The notes under the pieces were generated by a model. The model had not been told where the DNA came from. It did not search any database and was given only the letters and a program-made list of their open reading frames with translations. DNA of 9,694 bases from JADLGL01 sp964611195 (lineage in GTDB: Bacteria > Pseudomonadota > Alphaproteobacteria > Rhizobiales > Kaistiaceae). The translations under genes and the position numbers were made by a program. The DNA is taken from the NCBI GenBank assembly GCA_964611195.1, contig CAZSXA010000084.1, positions 1 through 9,694 of the forward strand, written 5' to 3'. How positions within the stretch are numbered: position 1 is the stretch's first letter; each line of letters begins with the position of its first letter. Shown here one piece after another: positions 1 to 6,313 of the stretch.

Positions 1-481
1 TCGGTCCTCGCGCCAACCGGGGAATCGGCGGTCGATATAAGCTTCGAGTAGCGCGGGAGTCCGGGTCACCGGCAACCTCCTCATAGAGATCGCGAAGCTC
101 GCCCTCGTCGAGATCGTCGAGTTCCCTTCCCTCATATCGGCCCGCGCGGATGGTGCCCCTCAGCGCGCCGGAATCGTGGTCGAGCGACGCGTCGAGGTAT
201 TCGGCCGTCACGCGCGAGGTCTGACCGCTCGTCCGCGTTCCTCCGCCGAGGTCGATCGCGCCGATGCGGCCGGTCGCGATTGCCGCCCCGCCGGCGATGA
301 TCGCCGGGATGCCGAGGGCGAACTGACGCGCGAAAATCAGGACGGCACCGAGCGCTACCAGCCCGCCACCGACGAAATAGCGGAGGAGGCGAATCAGCGT
401 CCGCGTGTCTAGATTGACGTAGAGCTGGCCGATGCCGATGAGCGCAGCGAGCGCCAGCCCCCCGAGGATGACATACTGCAT
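1..481 (-). CDS. Membrane DnaJ-like protein, partial, with apparent frameshift
   Basis: The gene starts with ATG at 481 and runs off the left edge, so only the N-terminal part is visible. Residues about 1-20 (MQYVILGGLALAALIGIG) and about 36-70 form two hydrophobic segments, predicting a membrane anchor. A polar region follows with TSRVTAEYLDASLDHDSGALRG (about 88-109) and an acidic stretch. In rhizobial relatives, as I recall them, this layout precedes a C-terminal J domain, which would lie outside the window. After residue 143 the frame appears to break. The frame from 481 continues as ATRSLYRPP, but the neighbouring frame, from about base 51 to the edge, reads LLEAYIDRRFPGWRED, the family's conserved block. 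Loss of two bases in a CG run near 51-55 would explain this. The start lies 2 bp after the stop of the vWA gene, without a clear ribosome binding site, so translational coupling is likely. Function is inferred from family resemblance only. Confidence 0.6.
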   Translation of the reverse strand, partial: MQYVILGGLALAALIGIGQLYVNLDTRTLIRLLRYFVGGGLVALGAVLIFARQFALGIPAIIAGGAAIATGRIGAIDLGGGTRTSGQTSRVTAEYLDASLDHDSGALRGTIRAGRYEGRELDDLDEGELRDLYEEVAGDPDSRATRSLYRPPIPRLARGP

Positions 482-483
482 CG

Positions 484-1215
484 CTAACGCAGCTGCTCGA
501 GCAGCAATTGGCCGCGGCGGCCGTGATCGGACAGCGCCTTGTGGCCACCCGCGGCATAGGCCGCCACGGCCCTCAAGAGGGCCGCCAACTCACTGACGGC
601 ATTCTGGTCGAACCGGGCAAAGGCGCCTTTGGTGAGGCGGGCGATTTCGCGAAACGCCTTCTCGACATGCGGGTCACGGCCCTCCTGGAAGATGAACACC
701 GGCACGCCGAGGAGCCCGAGTTCGCCGGCCTTGGCGCAGACGGCATCGACATCCTCCTCCATCGCATCGCCAACGAAGACCATCGCCTGCACGCGCTGGC
801 GCTTCGATTCCTTGCGGGCATGGGTGAGGACCTTGCCGATCTGGGTACGGCCGCCACGAACATCGATACCGGTCATCAGGTCGGCGAGGGCCCGGGTGTC
901 GTTGACCCATTTGCTGGCCCGGCACTCGCCGAAGCCACGATAATAGAGGAGTTGGACGTCGAGGCCGCCGACCTTGCCGGCCTCCTGAAACATCTCGGCC
1001 TGGATCTGGACGGCCGAATCCCAGGTCGGCTGCCGGCTCATCGTCGCGTCGAGGGCGAAAATGAGCCGACCGCGGCGCCCTGCGGTCGGCGTCACGGATT
1101 TCGCCTGAGCCAGAAACGCATCGATCTCGTTCCGGCTCGAACGCGGCACCGGCTCCGCCTTCGGCTTGATCGCCGGCTGATTGGCCGTTCCGGTCTTCGG
1201 CACTTCCTTGGTCAT
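484..1215 (-). CDS. von Willebrand factor A (vWA)-like domain protein
   Basis: This 243-residue protein has a polar, Pro/Lys-rich N-terminus (about 1-28) and then a single vWA-like Rossmann domain. The first strand RGRLIFALDATMS (48-60) carries a metal-site (MIDAS) sequence of the form DxTxS (D56, T58, S60) in place of the usual DxSxS. GGRT (121-124) supplies the expected Thr, and VFVGDAMEEDVD (147-157) supplies the third-site Asp (D150). The rest alternates strands and helices to the end (LLGVPVFIFQEG, then LAALLRAVAAYAAGG). There is no signal peptide or membrane segment, so it is probably cytosolic. I chose ATG 1215. An in-frame ATG at 1263 would add 16 residues, and neither start has a good Shine-Dalgarno sequence. 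It lies 2 bp upstream of the membrane DnaJ-like gene and is probably co-transcribed with it. The biological role is unknown; vWA domains usually mediate protein assembly. Confidence 0.75.
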   Translation of the reverse strand: MTKEVPKTGTANQPAIKPKAEPVPRSSRNEIDAFLAQAKSVTPTAGRRGRLIFALDATMSRQPTWDSAVQIQAEMFQEAGKVGGLDVQLLYYRGFGECRASKWVNDTRALADLMTGIDVRGGRTQIGKVLTHARKESKRQRVQAMVFVGDAMEEDVDAVCAKAGELGLLGVPVFIFQEGRDPHVEKAFREIARLTKGAFARFDQNAVSELAALLRAVAAYAAGGHKALSDHGRRGQLLLEQLR

Positions 1216-1312
1216 GGTGTGAAGGGCTGCCGCAATCGTTTCGCGCTCCTGATAAGATGGCATTTCGCGCCGTTCGTGCAATGCCGGAGCGGCGAACCGC
1301 CCCATCCATCGC

Positions 1313-1316
1313 GGAG
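1313..1316 (+). promoter_or_regulatory. Ribosome binding site deciding the panC start
   Basis: A GGAG sits just ahead of two consecutive ATG codons at 1319 and 1322. The spacing is 2 nt to the first and 5 nt to the second. The second ATG is therefore the better-placed initiator, although the annotated start keeps the first. The two products differ by one Met. Confidence 0.5.
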
Positions 1317-1318
1317 AC

Positions 1319-2161
1319 ATGATGATCGCTCCTGTCGAGAGAACCATTGCCGACATCCGAACCCGCATTGCTTCGTGGCGGGGCGGGCCGGCACGGATCG
1401 CGCTGGTGCCGACCATGGGTGCCCTCCATGACGGCCACCTTGCTCTCGTCGACCGCGCGCGATCGCTGGCGGACGCCGTCGTCGTGTCGGTGTTCGTCAA
1501 TCCCACACAGTTTGCGCCCGATGAGGATTTCGAAAGCTATCCCCGTGACTTGGAGGGTGATCTTGCCAAGCTGAATCAGCGCGCGGATGCTGTCTTCGCG
1601 CCCGTTGCCAGCGAAATGTACCCGGCGGGCCATGCGACAACGATCCATGTCGGCGGCCCGTCGATGGGCCTCGAAGGGGACAGTCGGCCCCACTTCTTCG
1701 ACGGCGTGGCGACGGTGGTCGCCAAACTGTTCCTCGCCGTCGGGCCCGATGTCGCCGTCTTCGGCGAGAAGGACTACCAGCAGCTTCTCGTCATCCGGCA
1801 GCTTGTCGCCGATTTGCGGCTGCCGATCGAGGTCGCGGCAGCGCCGACCGTCCGCGAGAGCGACGGCCTCGCCCTCTCCTCGCGGAACGCGTATCTCGAT
1901 TCCGATCAGCGCCGGGTCGCCCCGGTACTCAACGCGTCTATCGTCGAGGCGGCGTCGGCCATCGCCGGTGGGGGTGACCCTGATGCGGCCTTGCAGGCCG
2001 CGCAGCGTAGGCTGGAGCGCGGCGGCTTTGTCGTCGACTATGTCGCCCTCCGGGACGCCGAGACGCTCGCTCCGGTCACCGCCGACGACCGCGGGCCGTC
2101 GCGGATTCTCGCTGCCGCGCGGCTCGGTTCGGTTCGGCTCATCGACAATGTCGGCGTTTAG
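1319..2161 (+). CDS. panC: Pantothenate synthetase (pantoate--beta-alanine ligase)
   Basis: PanC joins pantoate and beta-alanine, using ATP through a pantoyl-adenylate, as the last step of vitamin B5 synthesis on the way to CoA. It is a cytosolic enzyme. The 280 residues match the usual family length. The nucleotidyl-transferase HxGH signature appears as PTMGALHDGH (31-40), with H37 and H40. FVNPTQF (59-65) belongs to the pantoate site, and HFFDGVATVVAKL (125-137), GEKDYQQL (149-156) and ESDGLALSSRN (180-190, the KMSKS-like loop) follow in order. No key residue is missing. The gene is divergent from the vWA gene and converges on nnrD with a 3-bp gap. panB is not adjacent here. The true start may be the second ATG at 1322, which is better spaced from GGAG. 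Confidence 0.97.
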   Translation: MMIAPVERTIADIRTRIASWRGGPARIALVPTMGALHDGHLALVDRARSLADAVVVSVFVNPTQFAPDEDFESYPRDLEGDLAKLNQRADAVFAPVASEMYPAGHATTIHVGGPSMGLEGDSRPHFFDGVATVVAKLFLAVGPDVAVFGEKDYQQLLVIRQLVADLRLPIEVAAAPTVRESDGLALSSRNAYLDSDQRRVAPVLNASIVEAASAIAGGGDPDAALQAAQRRLERGGFVVDYVALRDAETLAPVTADDRGPSRILAAARLGSVRLIDNVGV

Positions 2162-2164
2162 GCC

Positions 2165-3649
2165 CTAGACGGCAGCACGGCCCAGGCGCGCCAGCACTGT
2201 CGGGACATGGCCCTCGATGTCCTCCGAGATCAGACCCGCCCCGACGGCATAAGCCGCCTCGCCGTGAATCCAGACCGCTGCCGAGGCGGCCTCGAAGGGT
2301 GGCATGCCTTGCGCGAGGAGACCGCCGATCAGGCCGGCCAGAACATCCCCTGAGCCTGCCGTGGCAAGTTCAGGCGGCGCGTTGTCGGCGATCGCCGCCC
2401 GGCCGCCCGGATCGGCGACGATGGTATCGGCGCCCTTTGTCAGTACCACGGCGCCGGACGCCTTGGCTGCCGCCCTCGCCCGTTCGAGGCGCGACGATGC
2501 ATCGATACCGCTGAAGAGCCGTGCAAACTCGCCATCATGCGGCGTCAGAATGGCGTCGCCGCCGGCGCCGGCGATTGCCTGAAAGAGCCGCTCCGGCTCG
2601 GCTTCGAAACTGGTGAGGCCATCCGCGTCGATAACGACGCTGCGCTCGCCATCGAGGGCCGCTTCGACCATCTGGCGGGTCCTGTCACCGCGGCCGAGAC
2701 CGGGCCCGATGACCACGGCGTTGAGGCGCCTGTCGCCCAGAAACGCGGCCAATCCGTTGGGGCCGTCTGCTTCGCGCACCATCACGGCCGTCAGGTGGCC
2801 CGCATTGACGGCAACGGCCTCCATCGGGCTCGCCAGGGTCACCAGACCGGCGCCTACACGAAGCGCTGCACCAGCGGCCAGCCGCGCGGCGCCGGTGGCA
2901 TCGGGCGGGCCGGAGACGATGACGGCGTGGCCCCGATGGTACTTGTGGCCGCCGAGCCGCGGCGCCGGCCGCTCGTCCTGCCAAAGCGCCGGGCGATTGA
3001 GGAAGGTCTGCGGCCGAATCTCCTCCAAAGCCGCCGTTTCGATACCGATATCGGCAAGCACGACTCTGCCGCAGTGACTCCGACCGGGCATCAGGACATG
3101 ACCGGGCTTCAGGCGGAAGAAGGTAACGGTGGCGTCGGCCTTCACGGCAACGGGGTCGAGCGTGCCGCCCCCGCCCTCCACACCGCTCGGCAGATCGATT
3201 GCAACGACCGGCGCCGCGGAGCGATTGATCGCCTCGACAAGCGCGACCGCCCGCTCGTCGAGCGGCAGCCTCACGCCGGCGCCGAACAAGCCGTCGACGA
3301 TCATGCCGGTTTCTCCGACGAGCTGCGGCCGGGCTTCAACAACGACTCCGTCGAAGCGCGACGCCGCCGGGGCAGCATCGCCATGCAGAGCCGCCCTGTC
3401 GCCGAGCACGCCAACTGTCACGCGGAAGCCGGCCTCACGCAGAAGTCGCGCCGCAACCCAGCCGTCGCCGCCATTGTTACCGGGACCAGCGAGGACCAGA
3501 ACCGGGCCGCCGGCCCAGGCATCGGCAACGACATCGGCGACGGCGCGTCCCGCCCTTTCCATGAGCACGATTCCGGGCGTGCCACCGGCAATCGTCAGGC
3601 GGTCGGCCTCGGCCATCTCGGCCGGCTCCAGCAACTCAGTCGGTCTCAT
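2165..3649 (-). CDS. nnrD: Bifunctional NAD(P)HX epimerase / ADP- or ATP-dependent NAD(P)HX dehydratase
   Basis: This enzyme repairs hydrated NADH and NADPH. The N-terminal YjeF_N domain interconverts the R and S forms of NAD(P)HX, and the C-terminal ribokinase-like domain dehydrates the S form at the expense of a nucleotide. The 494 residues fit the fused bacterial form. Epimerase half: AGPGNNGGDG (54-63), DGLFGAGV (119-126) and IDLPSG (151-156). Dehydratase half: KYHRGHAVIVSG (236-247), IGPGLGRG (314-321), DADGL (341-345), LTPHDGEF (368-375), TKGADT (404-409) and AGSGDVLAG (431-439), with the catalytic Asp at 435. The usual GTGD is AGSGD here, a mild variant. I chose ATG 3649 because MRPTELLEPAEMAEADRL resembles the usual N-terminus. 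An in-frame ATG at 3688 and a longer open frame to 3853 look like extensions. It is divergent from glnB and convergent with panC. Confidence 0.95.
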   Translation of the reverse strand: MRPTELLEPAEMAEADRLTIAGGTPGIVLMERAGRAVADVVADAWAGGPVLVLAGPGNNGGDGWVAARLLREAGFRVTVGVLGDRAALHGDAAPAASRFDGVVVEARPQLVGETGMIVDGLFGAGVRLPLDERAVALVEAINRSAAPVVAIDLPSGVEGGGGTLDPVAVKADATVTFFRLKPGHVLMPGRSHCGRVVLADIGIETAALEEIRPQTFLNRPALWQDERPAPRLGGHKYHRGHAVIVSGPPDATGAARLAAGAALRVGAGLVTLASPMEAVAVNAGHLTAVMVREADGPNGLAAFLGDRRLNAVVIGPGLGRGDRTRQMVEAALDGERSVVIDADGLTSFEAEPERLFQAIAGAGGDAILTPHDGEFARLFSGIDASSRLERARAAAKASGAVVLTKGADTIVADPGGRAAIADNAPPELATAGSGDVLAGLIGGLLAQGMPPFEAASAAVWIHGEAAYAVGAGLISEDIEGHVPTVLARLGRAAV

Positions 3650-3779
3650 ATCCGGCCCGGATCGGCGTGCTGCCCTTGTCCTAAGCATCTGCCTATGTTC
3701 TGTGCATCCTCTGCGAGACTCAACCGGGGCCGCTACCTCTTGGCTGCCCACAATCCGCGCAGACTGACTGGAAGGATAT

Positions 3780-3802
3780 CGCGTGCCCCATCGTGGCACG
3801 CG
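3780..3802. repeat. Perfect 8-bp inverted repeat overlapping the glnB -24 element
   Basis: CGCGTGCC (3780-3787) and GGCACGCG (3795-3802) are exact reverse complements separated by 7 bp (CCATCGT). The right arm contains the GGCACG core of the sigma-54 -24 element. Its arm orientation (GTGCC..GGCAC) is opposite to the GCAC..GTGC pattern of classical NtrC sites. It could be an operator for another factor or a by-product of the promoter sequence. Confidence 0.5.
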
Positions 3803-3809
3803 TTCTGCT
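3794..3809 (+). promoter_or_regulatory. Sigma-54 (RpoN) promoter for glnB-glnA
   Basis: TGGCACGCGTTCTGCT matches the RpoN consensus TGGCACG-N4-TTGC(A/T) with exact -24 (TGGCACG) and -12 (TGCT) elements and correct spacing; only the first T of the -12 box is C. Transcription would start near 3820, giving a leader of about 50 nt to the glnB ATG at 3871. Alphaproteobacterial glnBA operons are known to use an NtrC-activated sigma-54 promoter under nitrogen limitation. I did not recognise a clear NtrC enhancer in 3650-3790. Confidence 0.75.
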
Positions 3810-3870
3810 TCTGAGCGTCGGCGGGTCTGGGTCGGACTCTGGTCGGGGCACACTGCTGAAAGCGTGGGAC

Positions 3871-4209
3871 ATGAAGAAAATCGAGGCGATCATCAAACCG
3901 TTCAAACTCGACGAAGTGAAGGAGGCTCTCCAGGAGGTCGGCCTGCAAGGAATCACGGTGACAGAAGCCAAGGGGTTCGGCCGCCAGAAGGGCCACACCG
4001 AACTCTATCGCGGCGCCGAGTACGTCGTCGACTTCCTGCCGAAGGTGAAGGTCGAACTGGTCGTCTCCGACGAACTCGCCGAGCAGGCAGTGGAGGCGAT
4101 CCGCAAGGCCGCCCAGACCGGCCGGATCGGCGACGGCAAGATATTCGTCTCGAGTGTCGAGGAAGCTATCAGAATCCGGACCGGGGAGACCGGCGCGGAA
4201 GCGCTCTAG
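3871..4209 (+). CDS. glnB: Nitrogen regulatory protein PII (GlnB)
   Basis: GlnB is a trimeric cytosolic signal protein. It senses 2-oxoglutarate and ATP/ADP, is uridylylated by GlnD, and controls GlnE (modification of glutamine synthetase) and NtrB. The 112 residues are the normal PII length. The protein opens with MKKIEAIIKPFKLDEVKEAL. The T-loop GFGRQKGHTELYRGAEY contains the uridylylation site Tyr51. Asp54 in YVVDFLPKVK favours GlnB over the GlnK paralogue, which usually has Asn there. The C-terminal GRIGDGKIFVSSVEEAIRIRTGE is canonical. I chose ATG 3871 because the product then begins at the family start; the in-frame extension to GTG 3793 would begin upstream of the predicted transcription start. 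The upstream Shine-Dalgarno is weak (TGGGAC). glnA follows after 75 bp and is very probably in the same operon, with the sigma-54 promoter ahead of both. Confidence 0.97.
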   Translation: MKKIEAIIKPFKLDEVKEALQEVGLQGITVTEAKGFGRQKGHTELYRGAEYVVDFLPKVKVELVVSDELAEQAVEAIRKAAQTGRIGDGKIFVSSVEEAIRIRTGETGAEAL

Positions 4210-4267
4210 CCGCCGCCGGCAACCCATCCAAACCAAATCCGCTCAGCGGGCGGGCCGCGAACAACCC

Positions 4268-4274
4268 AAGGGGA
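4268..4274 (+). promoter_or_regulatory. glnA ribosome binding site
   Basis: AAGGGGA lies 10 nt upstream of the glnA ATG at 4285. It is the clearest purine-rich Shine-Dalgarno sequence in the 75-bp glnB-glnA spacer. I see no terminator in that spacer, which supports read-through from glnB. Confidence 0.5.
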
Positions 4275-4284
4275 TCGTAGCAAA

Positions 4285-5691
4285 ATGACTGCAAAGGAAA
4301 TTCTTCAACGCATCAAAGCCGACGACATCAAGTATGTCGATTTCCGGTTCACCGACCCGCGCGGCAAGTGGCAACACGTCACCTTCGACCGCTCGCTGGT
4401 CGACGAAGAGGCCCTGGAAGAGGGGGTGATGTTCGACGGATCGTCGATCGCCGGCTGGAAGGCGATCAACGAGTCCGACATGAACCTCAAGCCGGACGTC
4501 ACGACCGCAACGCTCGATCCCTTCTTCGCTCATCCGACTCTGTCGATCGTGTGCGACGTGCTCGAGCCCCAGACCGGCGAGCCCTATGACCGCGATCCGC
4601 GCGGCGTGGCCCGGAAGGCGGAAGCCTATCTGAAGCAGACCAAACTCGGCGATACGGCCTATTTCGGCCCCGAGGCCGAGTTCTTCGTCTTTGACGACGT
4701 CCGGTTCTCGACCGAGCCCTACAACACCGGCTTCATGCTCGATGACGTCGAACTGCCGTCCAATGCCGGCACCGACATGGAAGGCGGCAATCTTGGCCAC
4801 CGCGTCCGCACCAAGGGCGGCTATTTCCCGGTTCCGCCGGTCGATTCAGCCCAGGACATGCGCTCCGACATGCTCGCTGCGATGGCCGGCATGGGCGTCA
4901 AGGTCGAGAAACACCACCACGAAGTCGGCTCGGCCCAGCATGAGCTCGGCATGCAGTTCGACACGCTCGTGCGGACCGCCGACTTCCTGCAGATCTACAA
5001 ATACTGCATCCACAACGTTGCCCATTCCTACGGCAAGACCGCGACCTTCATGCCGAAGCCGGTCTATGGCGACAATGGTTCGGGCATGCACGTTCACCAG
5101 TCGATCTGGAAGGGCAACAAGCCGACCTTCGCCGGCAACCTCTACTCGGACCTTTCCGAGAATGCGCTCTTCTATATCGGCGGCATCATCAAGCACGCCC
5201 GCGCGCTGAACGCCTTCACCAACCCGACAACCAACTCCTACAAGCGGTTGGTGCCGGGCTATGAGGCGCCGGTGCTGCTCGCCTATTCGGCGCGCAACCG
5301 CTCGGCGTCGTGCCGCATTCCGCACACCTCCTCGCCGAAGGCCAAGCGCGTCGAGGTCCGCTTCCCGGACCCGGGCGCGAACCCCTATCTCGCTTTCTCG
5401 GCGATGCTGATGGCCGGCCTCGACGGCATCCAGAACAAGATCGACCCGGGCCAGGCGATGGACAAGAACCTCTACGATCTGCCGCCGCGCGAGCTGAAGA
5501 AGATCCCGACCGTGTCGACCTCGCTGCGCGAAGCGCTGACCTCGCTCGACAAGGATCGCAACTTCCTCAAGGCCGGCGGCGTCTTCACCGACGAGCTCAT
5601 CGACGGCTATATCGAGCTCAAGATGGAGGACGTCGTCCGCTTCGAGCAGACGCCGCATCCGGTCGAGTTCGACATGTACTACTCGGTCTGA
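4285..5691 (+). CDS. glnA: Type I glutamine synthetase (GSI)
   Basis: GlnA makes glutamine from glutamate, ammonia and ATP and is the main route of ammonium assimilation under nitrogen limitation. It acts as a cytosolic dodecamer. The 468 residues are the usual GSI length. In order: beta-Grasp domain with FDGSSIAGWKAINESD (50-65), metal ligands in GPEAEFF (E130, E132), HHEVGSAQHE (E213, E220), the GDNGSGMHVHQS loop (262-273, H269), NPTTNSYKRLVPGYEAP (313-329), NRSASCRIP (338-346), and VEVRFPD (E357, R359). KNLYDLPP (394-401) contains Tyr397, the residue adenylylated by GlnE, so activity is expected to be switched off in nitrogen-rich cells. The protein ends in the typical HPVEFDMYYSV. It is expressed with glnB and followed directly by an intrinsic terminator. 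Confidence 0.98.
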   Translation: MTAKEILQRIKADDIKYVDFRFTDPRGKWQHVTFDRSLVDEEALEEGVMFDGSSIAGWKAINESDMNLKPDVTTATLDPFFAHPTLSIVCDVLEPQTGEPYDRDPRGVARKAEAYLKQTKLGDTAYFGPEAEFFVFDDVRFSTEPYNTGFMLDDVELPSNAGTDMEGGNLGHRVRTKGGYFPVPPVDSAQDMRSDMLAAMAGMGVKVEKHHHEVGSAQHELGMQFDTLVRTADFLQIYKYCIHNVAHSYGKTATFMPKPVYGDNGSGMHVHQSIWKGNKPTFAGNLYSDLSENALFYIGGIIKHARALNAFTNPTTNSYKRLVPGYEAPVLLAYSARNRSASCRIPHTSSPKAKRVEVRFPDPGANPYLAFSAMLMAGLDGIQNKIDPGQAMDKNLYDLPPRELKKIPTVSTSLREALTSLDKDRNFLKAGGVFTDELIDGYIELKMEDVVRFEQTPHPVEFDMYYSV

Positions 5692-5719
5692 TCCGAACGG
5701 ACCTTTCCGAACGCTAGCG

Positions 5720-5752
5720 AGCGCCGCCCCCTCCGGGCGGCGCTTTCGTTTT
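5720..5752 (+). terminator. Intrinsic terminator of the glnB-glnA operon
   Basis: A perfect 10-bp GC-rich stem (AGCGCCGCCC at 5720-5729, GGGCGGCGCT at 5735-5744) closes a 5-nt CCTCC loop and is followed by TTCGTTTT (5745-5752). It begins 28 bp after the glnA stop. It is the only convincing rho-independent terminator in the window. Confidence 0.9.
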
Positions 5753-5777
5753 CATGCAGCCATTGCCGCGCTATGGT
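5749..5777 (+). promoter_or_regulatory. Possible sigma-70-like promoter for the SRPBCC gene
   Basis: TTTTCA (5749-5754) and TATGGT (5772-5777) are 17 bp apart, each matching four of six consensus bases. The start of transcription would fall near 5784, next to the ATG at 5785, implying a leaderless message. This is weak evidence, but there is little other room between the terminator and the gene. Confidence 0.2.
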
Positions 5778-5784
5778 TGCAGCC

Positions 5785-6240
5785 ATGCCGTCATTCACGG
5801 TCAGGACCGTCGTTTGCGCTCCGGTCGAAACAGTCGTCGAGGCGATGCTCCGCGCCGAGAACGCGCCGCATTGGACCAAGCATTTGGAGCGCATGGAGGT
5901 GGTCGAACGGACACCGGGACTGACCGGCTCCGTGAGCCGCCTGCACTATCTCGAGAACGGACAGCGCTACGTGATGGAGGACCGGATGATCGATGTGGAT
6001 CCCGGGCGGCGCTACCTCTCCGAGGTGTCCGGCGATGTGATCGAAGCGCGCGTCGAAACGCTTCTCCATCCGACCGACACCGGCACCGAGATGACGATGA
6101 ACTGGGCGGGGCAGGCGAAGACGCAGCCGCTCAAGCTGCTGATGCCGCTCCTGCGCCGGCGCATGCGACGACATGCCCAGGAGGAGCTCGAGGACTTCGC
6201 TCGGCTCGTCGAGACCAAAGGCGCCGATTTCGACTCGTGA
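5785..6240 (+). CDS. SRPBCC (START/Bet v1-like, polyketide cyclase-type) family protein
   Basis: This small protein is 151 residues from ATG 5785, or 155 from the in-frame ATG at 5773. It shows the helix-grip pattern of the SRPBCC superfamily. A first strand FTVRTVVCAPVETVVEAML leads into a helix, then NAPHWTKHLERMEVVERTP, several antiparallel strands (YVMEDRMIDVDPGRRYLSEVSG; IEARVETLLHPTDTGTEMTMNW), and a long amphipathic C-terminal helix that is very basic in the middle (LLRRRMRRHAQEELEDFARLVE). Members bind lipids or other hydrophobic ligands; the ligand cannot be inferred here. There is no signal peptide. Neither start has a Shine-Dalgarno sequence. I prefer 5785 because the product then begins right at the first strand. 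It follows the glnA terminator and probably has its own promoter. A methyltransferase gene lies 73 bp downstream on the same strand. Confidence 0.7.
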   Translation: MPSFTVRTVVCAPVETVVEAMLRAENAPHWTKHLERMEVVERTPGLTGSVSRLHYLENGQRYVMEDRMIDVDPGRRYLSEVSGDVIEARVETLLHPTDTGTEMTMNWAGQAKTQPLKLLMPLLRRRMRRHAQEELEDFARLVETKGADFDS

Positions 6241-6313
6241 CGCGTTGTGCTGAGGCAATGCCACGCGCAGGACGTGCTTCCGCATACCGCGCGCTTGGTG
6301 CAAACACGCGTCC

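Noticed and set aside
492..505. 14-bp perfect palindrome GCTGCTCGAGCAGC
   Set aside because: It lies inside codons for LLEQL at the end of the vWA gene, has no loop or T tail, and is explained by codon choice.
508..1431. 307-residue plus-strand open frame opposite the vWA gene
   Set aside because: The minus strand shows a coherent vWA fold with metal-site residues; this frame shows nothing recognisable and runs into panC out of frame.
1216..1506. Extension of the vWA reading frame upstream into panC
   Set aside because: It would run antisense through the 5' end of panC, including its HxGH motif. The product has no similarity to vWA N-termini.
2537..3814. 425-residue open frame on the plus strand opposite nnrD
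   Set aside because: It lies opposite a protein with all NnrD motifs in order. Its translation has no recognisable domain and is rich in Arg, Gly and Ala, as expected of a shadow frame in GC-rich DNA.
3650..3853. Extension of NnrD to 562 residues
   Set aside because: The extra residues cover the divergent promoter region and are absent from the family's usual start.
3793..3870. In-frame 26-residue N-terminal extension of GlnB from GTG 3793
   Set aside because: PII proteins begin at MKKIEAIIKPF, and the extension overlaps the sigma-54 promoter, upstream of its expected transcription start.
4846..5658. 270-residue open frame antisense to glnA
   Set aside because: It is a shadow of the strongly conserved glnA; no domain and no ribosome binding site.
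6241..6313. Spacer between the SRPBCC and methyltransferase genes
   Set aside because: Inspected for a promoter, terminator or small gene. Only imperfect short CGCG-type pairing is visible, with no T tail and no start with a ribosome binding site.
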